A model generated the notes under the pieces. It ran no database searches. It had not been told where the DNA came from and worked only from the letters and a program-made list of their open reading frames with translations. Shown here piece after piece: positions 16,050 through 25,627 of a stretch of DNA of 28,443 nt. The translations under genes were made by a program, and so were the position numbers. How positions within the stretch are numbered: the stretch's first letter is position 1; each line of letters starts with the position of its first letter. This DNA comes from SZUA-287 sp036397975 (GTDB lineage Bacteria > Bacteroidota > Ignavibacteria > UBA10030 > UBA6906), in contig DASWHW010000157.1 in the NCBI GenBank assembly GCA_036397975.1, positions 1 to 28,443 of the forward strand, read 5' to 3'.

Positions 16050-18887
16050 ATGAAGTATTCGGTCATCATTTTTATTTTTGCACTCTGCAGTGTGTGGTCG
16101 CGTCCCCTTTTCGCAGGGACGACCGGAAAGATTGCCGGAGAGGTAAAAGACCGCAAGACCGGTGAGGCGCTGATCGGTGTGAATGTCCTTGTCGAAGGGA
16201 CAACGGCAGGCGCATCGACGAATCTCGAAGGGTATTACTTTATCCTCAATCTGCCTCCGGGAAAGTACACGTTGACCTCGTCCGCGCTGGGGTATAGCAA
16301 ACAAACCATCACGGACGTCATCGTTTCCATAGACTTGACGACGACGATCAATTTTGCGCTCTCCTCTGAAGTGATTGAAGTGGGGGAGGAAGTAATTGTA
16401 ACGGCTGAGCGACCGATCGTCAAAAAGGATCTTACCTCATCGGAATCGCGAGTGGATGCATCGCAGATTGCGAACTTGCCGGTGTCGGAGGTAGGCGAGA
16501 TTCTCACCTTGCAGACCGGCATCACGCAAGGTGCCGATGGTGCGATTCATATCCGTGGTGGCCGCGCAAGTGAAGTGGCGTATTGGGTTGACGGAGTCTC
16601 GGTGTCCGATGTCTACGATGGCTCACAGACGGTACAACTGGACCCAAATTCCATCCAGGAGTTGCAGGTTATCAGCGGAACATTTAATGCGGAGTATGGA
16701 CAAGCGATGTCTGGCGTGGTCAATTACGTTACGAAGGATGGTGATCAACAATTCCGCGGAAGCATAAGTGCGTACGGAGGATATTATGCGACTGCGAGAG
16801 GGTGGAGCTATACGGCAGGTGAACGGACAATTCCAATCGCCGGCCAGCCATCTGCACCCGGTTTCGGCTTGATCGACACCACCGAGCTTTATTATGGGTT
16901 GGATGAATTCGAACCGTTCGCAAATAAGAATATCGAAGGAAGTTTGAGCGGCCCAATTGTTGAAGGCCTCACCTTCTATGTCTCAGGAAGATATTTCAAA
17001 TCTGACGGCTGGCTGAACGGCTACCGACTGTTTGAACCAAACGGGGCGATTGATCCAAACAGTGTTACCGTTACATCCGTTGATACAGTGGCCGGAACTG
17101 CCAACATTCTATTCCAGGACAACATTGCGCACATGAATAACCGTGAGCGCTTGTCCGGGCAGGCAAAGCTGACATATCAGGTCAGTGGAACCGCGAAGTT
17201 TAGCCTGTCCGGTAATCTCAGTTCTATTGACTACCGGGACTACAGTCATGATTATCGCTTGAACCCTGACGGCGACGTCAACAAATTCGACAGGGCATAT
17301 AATATTAATGCGCTGTGGAATCATACACTTGGATCGAGCGCGTTTTATACCATATCACTTTCGATGGTGAAGAAAAGATTTAACGAGTACCTCTACGAAG
17401 ATCCCACCGATTCGCGATATGTGTACATTGATCCTACATTCGCGGCCCGTGGTTCACGGGAGTTTCACGTCATCGGGACGAACAATCATCAGTTCAAGCG
17501 CAACACGGAAAGTCGTGTGCTGAAGGCGGATTACACGGGCCAGGTGAGCAGGCTTCATCAGATTAAAGCGGGTATTGAAGGAAGGTTGCATCGACTTTAT
17601 CTTGAGGACTATAATTTATCCTTCCCACAGGAAAACGGTTTTCTGCCTACGATTCCCGACCGGCTTGGCCCCCTTTACGAAGAATACACGCAGAAGCCTG
17701 TTGAGCTTTCAGCATACATCCAGGATAAACTGGAATACGAAAAGATGGTGGTGAATGTCGGAGTCCGCTATGACTATTTCAATTCAAAAGGAAAAATTTT
17801 GGCAGATCCCGCGGATCCAAATGTGTACCTTCCGAGGAAGGTGGCCAACACTTCTCTGACATTAGGTCAACGGCTGGCGCAATGGTATAAGAAAGCAGAT
17901 GTCTCCCATGTCATCAGTCCCCGGTTGGGTATTTCGTACCCGATCACCGATCGGGGTATCCTTCATTTCTCGTACGGTCACTTTCTTCAGATCCCTTCCT
18001 TCATTCACCTGTACCAAAAACCCGGATACAAAGTTACCACGGCATCAGGGACGCAGGGGGTGTACGGCAATCCGAACCTTCGCCCTCAAAAAACAGTGAT
18101 GTATGAATTTGGATTGCAGCAACAGTTGACGAACGATGTTAGTTTCGACCTGACAGCATTCTACCGGGATACTCGTGATTGGGTGACCACCAGTGCGCCA
18201 ATTCCAGTCGGAGATAACCCAGAGACAGCGGTATCAGCATATGTCATTTATGAAAACAGAACATATTCAAACTCAAGGGGTGTTACGCTTTCTGTATCCA
18301 AAAGGGCTTTCGACGACTTGTTTACCGTGAATCTTGCGTACACATTTCAGAATGCTGAAGGTATTGCTTCCACACCGGATCAGGAATTTTCCGCGGTTCA
18401 ATCGAATGCAGAACCGCCACGCAGTCTCGTTCCTCTCGATTGGGACCAAACGCATACGGTGAATTTGACACTGGGAGTTGGTAAGCAGGACTGGGGCATT
18501 TTCCTTCTGGGGCGTTACGGCTCGGGTTTACCATACACGCCGACGCTGAACCAGGCAGAGAGCCAGGGGTCAGACATTTCCAGAACAGTCAAACAGAACA
18601 GCCGCCGTCGTCCTGATAATTACACGGTGGATGCACGGGTATTCAAGAATTTCCAATTCGGGCCGTTGGAGGTCAGCGCTTTCCTGAAAGTATTTAACCT
18701 CTTTGACACACGGAATGAAGTAACCGTCTATGGAGAGACCGGCCGAGCGACCGCAACCCCCAGGAATCTTGGCGCGCAAAATGTCACTCCCGTGAATGGC
18801 ATCAATACGGTCGAAGAGTATTTGATTCGACCCGACTATTACTCAGAGGCTCGTGAAATTCAGTTGGGACTTGAAATTGGTTTTTAG
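16050..18887 (+). CDS. TonB-dependent receptor with N-terminal carboxypeptidase-regulatory-like domain, no SusD partner
   Basis: The start MKYSVIIFIFALCSVWSRPL gives 945 residues; AGGA lies 9 nt upstream. An earlier ATG at 16032 overlaps the previous stop but would put MRGRKI before the signal peptide and has no ribosome site of its own. A beta-sandwich regulatory domain (about 24-105) reads GKIAGEVKDRKTGEALIGVN and STNLEGYYFILNLPPGKYTL. EEVIVTAERP (113-122) precedes the plug (about 125-235: IHIRGGRASEVAYWVDGVSV, GTFNAEYGQAMSGVVNYVTK). The barrel ends in IQLGLEIGF. It lacks SusC-specific plug sequence and no SusD gene follows; this resembles the receptor type often encoded next to large secreted proteins in Ignavibacteria-like genomes. 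The substrate may be a maltodextrin from the operon context. Confidence 0.93.
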   Translation: MKYSVIIFIFALCSVWSRPLFAGTTGKIAGEVKDRKTGEALIGVNVLVEGTTAGASTNLEGYYFILNLPPGKYTLTSSALGYSKQTITDVIVSIDLTTTINFALSSEVIEVGEEVIVTAERPIVKKDLTSSESRVDASQIANLPVSEVGEILTLQTGITQGADGAIHIRGGRASEVAYWVDGVSVSDVYDGSQTVQLDPNSIQELQVISGTFNAEYGQAMSGVVNYVTKDGDQQFRGSISAYGGYYATARGWSYTAGERTIPIAGQPSAPGFGLIDTTELYYGLDEFEPFANKNIEGSLSGPIVEGLTFYVSGRYFKSDGWLNGYRLFEPNGAIDPNSVTVTSVDTVAGTANILFQDNIAHMNNRERLSGQAKLTYQVSGTAKFSLSGNLSSIDYRDYSHDYRLNPDGDVNKFDRAYNINALWNHTLGSSAFYTISLSMVKKRFNEYLYEDPTDSRYVYIDPTFAARGSREFHVIGTNNHQFKRNTESRVLKADYTGQVSRLHQIKAGIEGRLHRLYLEDYNLSFPQENGFLPTIPDRLGPLYEEYTQKPVELSAYIQDKLEYEKMVVNVGVRYDYFNSKGKILADPADPNVYLPRKVANTSLTLGQRLAQWYKKADVSHVISPRLGISYPITDRGILHFSYGHFLQIPSFIHLYQKPGYKVTTASGTQGVYGNPNLRPQKTVMYEFGLQQQLTNDVSFDLTAFYRDTRDWVTTSAPIPVGDNPETAVSAYVIYENRTYSNSRGVTLSVSKRAFDDLFTVNLAYTFQNAEGIASTPDQEFSAVQSNAEPPRSLVPLDWDQTHTVNLTLGVGKQDWGIFLLGRYGSGLPYTPTLNQAESQGSDISRTVKQNSRRRPDNYTVDARVFKNFQFGPLEVSAFLKVFNLFDTRNEVTVYGETGRATATPRNLGAQNVTPVNGINTVEEYLIRPDYYSEAREIQLGLEIGF

Positions 18888-18918
18888 AATATTGCCGCGA
18901 AAGAAGGAGATCGACTGC

Positions 18919-21900
18919 ATGAGTTTCAAGATTTTCTTTCTAAGCATTTGTCTTTCGTCCGTGCTTGGCGGCGAAGCTCTTGCACAGCATATCCCCAGTA
19001 CCGAACGTGTGGATCCAACCCTGCGCCGACGAACGGAAATCGATGGGAACAACCTCCGCACGAGCGTTTTCAATTTTGTATTCTCCGGACGTACCGGGGC
19101 AGGACAGGGCGTTCCCTATGAGTGGCCGAAGAACACCGGCCGGCACTATGTTGCCCTCGTTGGATTGTTTGTCGGGGCAGAGGTTGCAGACGATACAGGC
19201 CGGGTCGTTCGCATTGTTGATCTGCCTGCGTTCAGAACCAATCCTGCGACAGGCGCTGATTGGAATATGAATCCCGTGCCGGGATACTTCAGCCCGACCG
19301 CTGGAAAAATTGCGAAGAGCGATGAGCCCGGCACTTGGCCAGCGTTCTGGCCAGATAAGATTGGCGATCCTAACGACCCCGGCTGGCGGAAGGAAAACTC
19401 CGGACCGCCGGAAAGCGATGATGATCCGGATCGGGCAGCATGGAATGGCTTCTTTGGGAAGAACCAATTCAGTGCAGATCAGGAAATGTATTACAGAGCC
19501 GGCGACGACAACTACAATCGGTTTCTTTACCGCCCGGATTCTACTGATCCGTCTCGACGAGGTATCGGTATGTTGGTCGATGTTCGCGCCCTTGAGTGGT
19601 CTCAAGTGTCTGTCGCCGATGCAGCTTTCTTCATCCAGGAATTCAAGAATGATGGAACAAAGGACCTCAAGAAAGTCGGTGTGACGCTCTGGCTGGCGGA
19701 TTTTGTCGGTGGCGATGGGGATTCCCAGGACGACAAACCCGATTTTGATCTGATACTCGACGTTGCTTTTTCTCTTGATGCAGATGGTGTGAGCTCGAAC
19801 CCGGCTTTTCAGGGAGTATTCGTCGGGGCAGCGGCAACACTTTACCTTGAAACCCCTGGAAACGCAATTGACCACATCGATAACGACGGCGACAGTCCAG
19901 ACTCTGCGAGCGGCCCAAAGGTGACTGCGGCGATGATTGCGACGGAAATACCTGGAAACCAAATCGATGATAATGCAAATGGCCTGGTTGATGAGGACTC
20001 AACGCACATACCCTTTGGAACCCAACGCGGCGTAACATTTGCAGATCGAATCGCCAATGATACTCCTGGCGAGTCTGGCAGTCCTTTAGTCACCTCATCA
20101 ATGATTACCGGGGAGGTTGCTGAAAACGCTATCGATGATAACAATAATGGCGCCATTGATGAAGATCCCACAGACGTGGGAAAAGCATACAAAGACGGCA
20201 TTGACAATAATGGCAATGGTGAGGCCGGGAGTCCGACTATCACGCAGGCGATTGTCGATGCTGCAGCGCTCAATGGTGGACGGTATGTAGTCAATGGCCA
20301 GATTACGCTCTATAACATAACAAGCGTGTCGTTGAACAAGGCTTACGCCGATGGCACTGACAACGATGGTAATGGACTCATCGATGAGGGCATCGATGAA
20401 GACATCGATGTGATGATCGAGGAATCCCGTAATGATGGCATTGATAACGATGGCGACTGGACATTAGCCGACGACGTTGGATTGGATGGACTTGCGGGTA
20501 CGGGTGACTTTGGTGAAGGTGATGGCAAACCTACTTCTGGTGCGGGAACCAACTTCCCGGGGGAACCGAACATCGATAAGACTGACGTCTCGGAAGCCGA
20601 TATGGTTGGCCTGACGAACGTCCAATACCTTGCAGCAGGAGCAATTAATTTTAGTACCACAGCCGACGGTTTCTTCTGGGGAGAGTTCATGCTTCCGGGA
20701 CGATTCGTAAATCCGGCGCTTATCCCTGTTGGCGAAAGCGATTTGTTTGTTTCTTCCGGCGTCTTCCCAATGAAGGCGGGCCAGATCGAACGCATTTCGT
20801 ATGCGGTGGTAATCGGCGCCGCAATTCGAGCGGGCAATGCGGATATCAGTGGAGCGAAAGCCGATGCCATCCGGAAATCAAAGTTTGCACGCCTTGCGTA
20901 CGAAGAAGACTATCAATTTGCCCAGGCACCGCTCGAACCCGTCCTTACAGCGGTTCCCGGTGACCGGAAGGTGACATTATACTGGGATGATCGTGCCGAG
21001 CAATCGCGTGATCGCTTCCTTGCCGGTATTCTTGGGGCTCCTGAGTTCGACTTTGAAGGATACAAGATTTATCGTGCAACGGATCCGGCTTTTGAAGATG
21101 CGCGCAAAGTTACAGACGGTTTCGGTAGTCCGGCCCCGTGGCTAGACGAATTAGCAATATTCGATCTAAAAGACGGGATCAAAGACTTTCATCCTATTGC
21201 GTTCAATGGGGTCCAATTCAAAATGGGATCAGACCTAGGATTGCAGCATAGTTGGGTCGACACGAGCGTTGTGAACGGGCAGAAGTACTATTATGCGGTT
21301 CGCGCTTTCGATCAGGGTTATGCTCCACTTTCGATCACTCCCGCGGAGAGTAACCTCAAGATAAGTATCGATCCTGTCACCAGCGAAGTGACTTCCATTG
21401 GGACATCCATTGCAATTGTCACACCTCAAGCCTCTGTCGCCGGTTACGTTTCCCCAAATGTCAGCAGCATCCAGTTGGTTCAAGGAACAACCACAGGAAC
21501 AATCGACTATCATATTGTCGACCCAAACAAGATTCTTGACAATCATAAATACCAAATCACCTTTGAGGATACGCTGTATCCCGGTCGGGGAACATCGGCC
21601 CCGCCGGACACAGTGCGAACGAAATCTTTCACATTGAGGGATGTTACCGGTTCAGACTCATTGCAATGGCGCACGGTTGTCAACAAGAGTAGAATGCTTG
21701 CGGACACGGTTGAGCAGCCAATCACCGACGGTTTTCGGCTCTTTCTCCGGAACGAAAAGAGGTTTGGTGTCAATAACCTGCTCTCGGGCTGGAATACCAC
21801 AGACGTATGGAACTTTACCTTCGCGCAATGGAAAGTCGGGTTTATCATTGGCGGCCAAAAGCCTGCCGACTATCGCGTCGAATTTGGCCCGCTGGGGGTT

Positions 21901-22590
21901 GATACATCAACCTCGTTCAACGTTGGTCGGGGTCCGGAGCCTGCAATACCCGTAAATTTCAAAGTCTTCAACACAAGTGAAAATAAGCAGATTGATTTCG
22001 CACTCGTTGAGTTTGATCAGACTGGAGGAGCAGGTATTTTCAGTGCCCGGGGCTCTGCGACGAATCTCCGCGATCATATCGTATTTCTAGAACTTGATGC
22101 GCGCGATTCACTTTCGATCTCGTGGGAATTTTCGGCAGAATTCGACACGACGAAGCGCCAACCGACGGACGGAGATATCGCGACCATCGTTCTCTCAAAA
22201 TTATTCCGGGCCAGCGATGTGTTTGAATTCTCCACGAAGGGACAATTCGTGGATAATGAACTCGCGAAGAATAGTCTCAGCAATATCAAGGTTGTCCCGA
22301 ATCCGTACTTGGTAACAGCGTCGTGGGAGGAAGCCAGTCCGTATTCATCAGGTCGCGGACCGCGCAAAATTCAGTTTATTCATCTTCCCCAGAAATGCAC
22401 AATCCGCATCTTCACCGTAAGCGGTGAACTTGTGCGAACGATCGAACACGATTCGAACATTCTTGATGGATCGGAGTCCTGGGATCTGTTGACGCGGGAT
22501 AATCTCTCGGTCTCCTACGGTCTGTACATCTACCACATTGACGCAGGGGAAATCGGTGAGCGCGTTGGAAAATTCGCGGTGATCAAGTGA
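18919..22590 (+). CDS. Large secreted protein with EF-hand-loop-like repeats, FnIII-like domain and sorting-type C-terminus
   Basis: AAGGAG lies 9 nt before this ATG; the product has 1223 residues with a signal peptide ending near ALAQ (20-23). The N-terminal 300 residues match no family I recognise. From 320 to 514 there are about six acidic loops of the D-N-x-x-x-G type: IDNDGD (320-325), IDDNANGLVDED (349-360), IDDNNNGAIDED (405-416), IDNNGNGE (428-435), TDNDGNGLIDEG (480-491), IDNDGDW (508-514). These resemble EF-hand, dockerin or thrombospondin type 3 loops and should bind calcium. An FnIII-like domain covers about 671-800 (VTLYWDD, FEGYKIYRATDP, YYYAVRAFDQGY). The last 100 residues start NIKVVPNPYLV and end GKFAVIK, the pattern of a T9SS-type or related Ig-like C-terminal domain. 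The gene sits between a TonB receptor and a PorV-like barrel, so a surface partner of the receptor is inferred. Confidence 0.85.
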   Translation: MSFKIFFLSICLSSVLGGEALAQHIPSTERVDPTLRRRTEIDGNNLRTSVFNFVFSGRTGAGQGVPYEWPKNTGRHYVALVGLFVGAEVADDTGRVVRIVDLPAFRTNPATGADWNMNPVPGYFSPTAGKIAKSDEPGTWPAFWPDKIGDPNDPGWRKENSGPPESDDDPDRAAWNGFFGKNQFSADQEMYYRAGDDNYNRFLYRPDSTDPSRRGIGMLVDVRALEWSQVSVADAAFFIQEFKNDGTKDLKKVGVTLWLADFVGGDGDSQDDKPDFDLILDVAFSLDADGVSSNPAFQGVFVGAAATLYLETPGNAIDHIDNDGDSPDSASGPKVTAAMIATEIPGNQIDDNANGLVDEDSTHIPFGTQRGVTFADRIANDTPGESGSPLVTSSMITGEVAENAIDDNNNGAIDEDPTDVGKAYKDGIDNNGNGEAGSPTITQAIVDAAALNGGRYVVNGQITLYNITSVSLNKAYADGTDNDGNGLIDEGIDEDIDVMIEESRNDGIDNDGDWTLADDVGLDGLAGTGDFGEGDGKPTSGAGTNFPGEPNIDKTDVSEADMVGLTNVQYLAAGAINFSTTADGFFWGEFMLPGRFVNPALIPVGESDLFVSSGVFPMKAGQIERISYAVVIGAAIRAGNADISGAKADAIRKSKFARLAYEEDYQFAQAPLEPVLTAVPGDRKVTLYWDDRAEQSRDRFLAGILGAPEFDFEGYKIYRATDPAFEDARKVTDGFGSPAPWLDELAIFDLKDGIKDFHPIAFNGVQFKMGSDLGLQHSWVDTSVVNGQKYYYAVRAFDQGYAPLSITPAESNLKISIDPVTSEVTSIGTSIAIVTPQASVAGYVSPNVSSIQLVQGTTTGTIDYHIVDPNKILDNHKYQITFEDTLYPGRGTSAPPDTVRTKSFTLRDVTGSDSLQWRTVVNKSRMLADTVEQPITDGFRLFLRNEKRFGVNNLLSGWNTTDVWNFTFAQWKVGFIIGGQKPADYRVEFGPLGVDTSTSFNVGRGPEPAIPVNFKVFNTSENKQIDFALVEFDQTGGAGIFSARGSATNLRDHIVFLELDARDSLSISWEFSAEFDTTKRQPTDGDIATIVLSKLFRASDVFEFSTKGQFVDNELAKNSLSNIKVVPNPYLVTASWEEASPYSSGRGPRKIQFIHLPQKCTIRIFTVSGELVRTIEHDSNILDGSESWDLLTRDNLSVSYGLYIYHIDAGEIGERVGKFAVIK

Positions 22591-22628
22591 CGTTGTGTTC
22601 ATCCAAAGTTTGATGTAAGGAGAAGATC

Positions 22629-23648
22629 GTGAACCTAAAAATATTTTACGTGTTCATCATTGTCACACTCGTACTCTTTTCCAGCGGTCGCGCGCAAGTC
22701 ACAAAAGTTGGAACGACTTCCGCGAAGTTTCTGAGTATCCCCGTCGGTGCCAGAGCATTGGGAATGGGAGGAGCGTTTGCTGCGATCGCTTCGGATGCCT
22801 CGGCAATTTATTGGAACGTCGCAGGTATCGCCCGCCTTCAATCGGCAGAGGCAATGTTTGACCACGCTTCGTGGATTGGGGATCTGAACCTGAATTACGG
22901 TGCGATCGTTCTCCCGCTGGAGTCTCTTGGCTCGGTGGGACTGAGCTTTACCTCCATGTCCACGGACGAGATGGAGCGTACCACCGTCGATCAGCCGGAG
23001 GGGACTGGTGAGTTTTTCAGTGTGGGAAGTATTGCCATCGGTGTATCGTACGCAAAAAATCTCACCGACTGGTTCTCGATAGGGGGTACGTTCAAATATG
23101 TGAATGAGCATATCTGGAATTCAAGTGCGACAGGATACGCACTTGACATCGGGACACTTTTTGATACGCCATTCACCGGATTGAAATTCGGAGCAGGGAT
23201 TTCCAACTTTGGAACAAAGATGCAGATCGATGGGGATGACCTTCTTGTTCTTAAAGATATATCGCCGAATGCAGGAAACAATTCCAATATCAATGCTCGT
23301 TTGACTACGGAAGGCTTTGACTTGCCCTTGACGCTGAGAATAGGCTTTGCCTACGAGCCACTGAAGGATGAGGACCAGGCACTGACGATTGTTACCGATG
23401 CTCTCCACCCCAACGATAACTCCGAGAGCATTAACGTCGGCGCCGAGTATGAGTTCATCCAAAGAATCATTGCGTTGCGGGTTGGATACAAGGGTTTGGG
23501 GACAAAAGACAGCGAAGAAGAGTACACCTTCGGCGGCGGAGTACGATATGAGGTATCGCCGGGGTTGATTGCGAAGTTCGATTATGCCTTCCAGAGCTTC
23601 GGAAGGTTGAGCAATGTTCACAAATTTGCAGTGGCACTAATGTTCTAA
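22629..23648 (+). CDS. PorV/PorQ-like (UPF0164/FadL-type) outer-membrane beta-barrel protein
   Basis: The product has 339 residues, starting with GTG placed 6 nt after AAGGAG (22617-22622). The signal peptide ends near GRAQ. The mature N-terminus carries the family signature: AKFLSIPVGARALGMGGAFA, then ASDASAIYWNVAGIA, typical of PorV/UPF0164 proteins. The rest is alternating beta strands with a terminal phenylalanine (KFAVALMF), as for outer-membrane barrels. PorV of the type IX secretion system shuttles cargo from the translocon to the attachment complex. A copy located directly before a T9SS cargo gene suggests a substrate-dedicated PorV-like carrier; alternatively it is one of several general PorV paralogues. 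Confidence 0.9.
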   Translation: MNLKIFYVFIIVTLVLFSSGRAQVTKVGTTSAKFLSIPVGARALGMGGAFAAIASDASAIYWNVAGIARLQSAEAMFDHASWIGDLNLNYGAIVLPLESLGSVGLSFTSMSTDEMERTTVDQPEGTGEFFSVGSIAIGVSYAKNLTDWFSIGGTFKYVNEHIWNSSATGYALDIGTLFDTPFTGLKFGAGISNFGTKMQIDGDDLLVLKDISPNAGNNSNINARLTTEGFDLPLTLRIGFAYEPLKDEDQALTIVTDALHPNDNSESINVGAEYEFIQRIIALRVGYKGLGTKDSEEEYTFGGGVRYEVSPGLIAKFDYAFQSFGRLSNVHKFAVALMF

Positions 23649-23660
23649 TAACAAAAACAT

Positions 23661-23694
23661 GGTGGTCGAAAGAAAGAGAGGAAAAACGACTACC
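23661..23694 (+). other. Possible mRNA hairpin between the PorV-like and T9SS-cargo genes
   Basis: GGTGGTCG (23661-23668) can pair with CGACTACC (23687-23694) with one G-U pair and an 18-nt loop. There is no T-run, so it is not a terminator. It could be a processing or stabilising element before the last cistron, or chance. The 97-bp gap also holds no convincing promoter. Confidence 0.25.
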
Positions 23695-23745
23695 AATATC
23701 ACCATAACTCACTCATTTCACTTAATTCACAAACAGGAGGCTGTA

Positions 23746-25608
23746 ATGTATAGGCCGTGGTTAACAATTGTGTTCGCCGTGTTCGTCCTCAGCCTGTGGA
23801 GCGCACCGACGTGGGCGCAAACAGGCGATGTGACGTTCGGGGTAAGAATGAATATCAAAATGCTCGAGGGGACATTTCAACCCGGAAGTGGCGATATCGT
23901 TCGTGTCGCCGGAAGTTTCAACGATTGGGGGAACTCAACCGATACTCTTTCGGATGGTGATGGGGACAGCATTTACACTTTCACACGATCGATCGCGACA
24001 GGAAGCATCGATTACAAGTTCCTCAAAACCCTGAGAGGCGGTTCGGATTGGGAAGGCGGAAACAACAGGAATTACACCGTTGTGTCCGGCGCACAAACGG
24101 TTCCAACTGTGTATTTCGATTATGACTCCGTTTATACGCCACCGGTCAATGCTCCGGTCACATTCCAGGTCAATATGCGTGTAAAGATGCTGGAAGACAC
24201 GTTCTTGCCAGGCTCCGGTGACTACGTTCGTGTCGCCGGGAGCTTTAACGATTGGGGAAATTCGACCGATACTCTTTCGGATGGCGACGGAGATAGTGTT
24301 TATACAAAGACGATTTCTCTTCTTGAGAATCAGCTATTGCAGTATAAATTCTTAAAGATACCTGCTCGCGGTCAAGACTGGGAGGATGGAGGCAATCGAG
24401 AATATACGGTGCCAATTGGCGGTGGTACGGTGCCAGTAGCGTACTTTAATTATGACTCCGTCGTCAATACACCGGTCACGGCAAATATTCTCTGGAATAT
24501 CAACATGGCGGCATTCGAGACTCTTGGTTGGTTCAATCCGACATTAGGTGATTCGATGCAGGTGCGTGGTGCATTTCAGGGATGGGGGAATGGAAATCCG
24601 ATGACCCCGAATATCTTCAACCCAAGTCTGTACGAGCATGTTCTCGGTGGCTATAACGGCACAATCGGTGACATGATGCAACACAAGTTCTACATGGACC
24701 TCGACTCCGCAAGTGCAGTTGCCAGATTCCCCGGTTACGCCAGTGATATGGATGGTTTTAATTATGAGCATCCGGCAACACAAGGTGACGGGAACCGGAT
24801 CTATAACCTCACAGGTGCGTCGAACCAGACGACCGATCCATTCTTTTATGCGGATGTCAATCCCGCTGGATTATTAGGCGCCGGTGATTCGGTGAACGTG
24901 ACGTTGAAAGTCAACATGGCCCCTGCGACGCAGTACTCCGTGCCATTTGACATTGCCACAGATACGGTGAAAGTCTTTTTCTGGGATGCGCTGTGGCGTT
25001 CGGTACAAACAAATGTTCAAACTGCATTCCCGAATCCGCTCACGATGACCCGGAACTCAGGCAGCGACAGTATTTTCGTTGCGAACTTCAAAGTGAAGGG
25101 GCCAACCCATTACACCATGATGTACTTCTACCGGTACAACCAACCAGGTGGAAGTGAAGTGAATGAAGGCGGTGGTCTCGGTGCCGCTAATCCATATCGC
25201 AGCCGATTTATTCAGCCTCTTGGTCCGAACTCATGGCCGGCTTCGTACAGTGCGCCTACGGACCTATGGCAGAAGAATCCCCCGATGCCAGCGGAAGCTC
25301 CGCCGTTCACGACGGATATTATCGAGGTCGGAAATGGTGTACCTCTGGTATACGACTTGTCGCAGAATTATCCGAACCCATTCAACCCGGCCACACGCAT
25401 TAACTATGCAATTCCGGTTGAGTCGCGCGTATCGTTGAAGGTCTTCAACGTGCTGGGTCAACAGGTCGCTTCATTGGTTGACGGAGTTCAACCCGCCGGT
25501 AATTACATTGCTCTCTTTGAGGCGGCGAAGATGCCAACAGGAGTCTATTTCTACAGACTCGAAGCTGGCAACTTCTCGCAAGTGAAGAAAATGATGTTGC
25601 TGAAGTAA
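23746..25608 (+). CDS. T9SS-exported multimodular starch-binding-like protein
   Basis: AGGAGG (23735-23740) lies 5 nt before this ATG; an earlier in-frame start at 23659 lacks a ribosome site. The product has 620 residues with a signal peptide ending near TWAQ (22-25). Two nearly identical E-set/CBM20-CBM48-like modules cover about 27-127 and 136-239; each has VRVAGSFNDWGNSTDTLSDG, a YKFLK strand and a DWE-GGN-REY-type motif. A divergent third module (about 243-370, MQVRGAFQGWGNGNPM) and a fourth beta-rich region (about 383-490) follow. The C-terminal 532-620 is a classic T9SS type A sorting domain: LSQNYPNPFNPATRINYAIP, VFNVLGQQVASLVDG, GVYFYRLEAG, KKMMLLK. It has no catalytic domain, so a cell-surface glucan-capture role like SusE/SusF is inferred. 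It is the last gene of the operon. Confidence 0.9.
   Translation: MYRPWLTIVFAVFVLSLWSAPTWAQTGDVTFGVRMNIKMLEGTFQPGSGDIVRVAGSFNDWGNSTDTLSDGDGDSIYTFTRSIATGSIDYKFLKTLRGGSDWEGGNNRNYTVVSGAQTVPTVYFDYDSVYTPPVNAPVTFQVNMRVKMLEDTFLPGSGDYVRVAGSFNDWGNSTDTLSDGDGDSVYTKTISLLENQLLQYKFLKIPARGQDWEDGGNREYTVPIGGGTVPVAYFNYDSVVNTPVTANILWNINMAAFETLGWFNPTLGDSMQVRGAFQGWGNGNPMTPNIFNPSLYEHVLGGYNGTIGDMMQHKFYMDLDSASAVARFPGYASDMDGFNYEHPATQGDGNRIYNLTGASNQTTDPFFYADVNPAGLLGAGDSVNVTLKVNMAPATQYSVPFDIATDTVKVFFWDALWRSVQTNVQTAFPNPLTMTRNSGSDSIFVANFKVKGPTHYTMMYFYRYNQPGGSEVNEGGGLGAANPYRSRFIQPLGPNSWPASYSAPTDLWQKNPPMPAEAPPFTTDIIEVGNGVPLVYDLSQNYPNPFNPATRINYAIPVESRVSLKVFNVLGQQVASLVDGVQPAGNYIALFEAAKMPTGVYFYRLEAGNFSQVKKMMLLK
23824..24462 (+). 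repeat. Tandem duplicated carbohydrate-binding-like module
   Basis: The DNA for residues 27-127 and 136-239 of the T9SS cargo is a direct duplication. The core encoding VRVAGSFNDWGNSTDTLSDG is identical in protein, and the differences in the DNA are mostly at third codon positions. This indicates duplication followed by purifying selection. Confidence 0.85.
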
Positions 25609-25627
25609 TATCCTGTCAGCGCGAGGT

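Noticed and set aside
18940..19962. 340-residue minus-strand open frame
   Set aside because: It lies wholly inside the large secreted-protein gene on the other strand, with no ribosome site and no recognisable domain.
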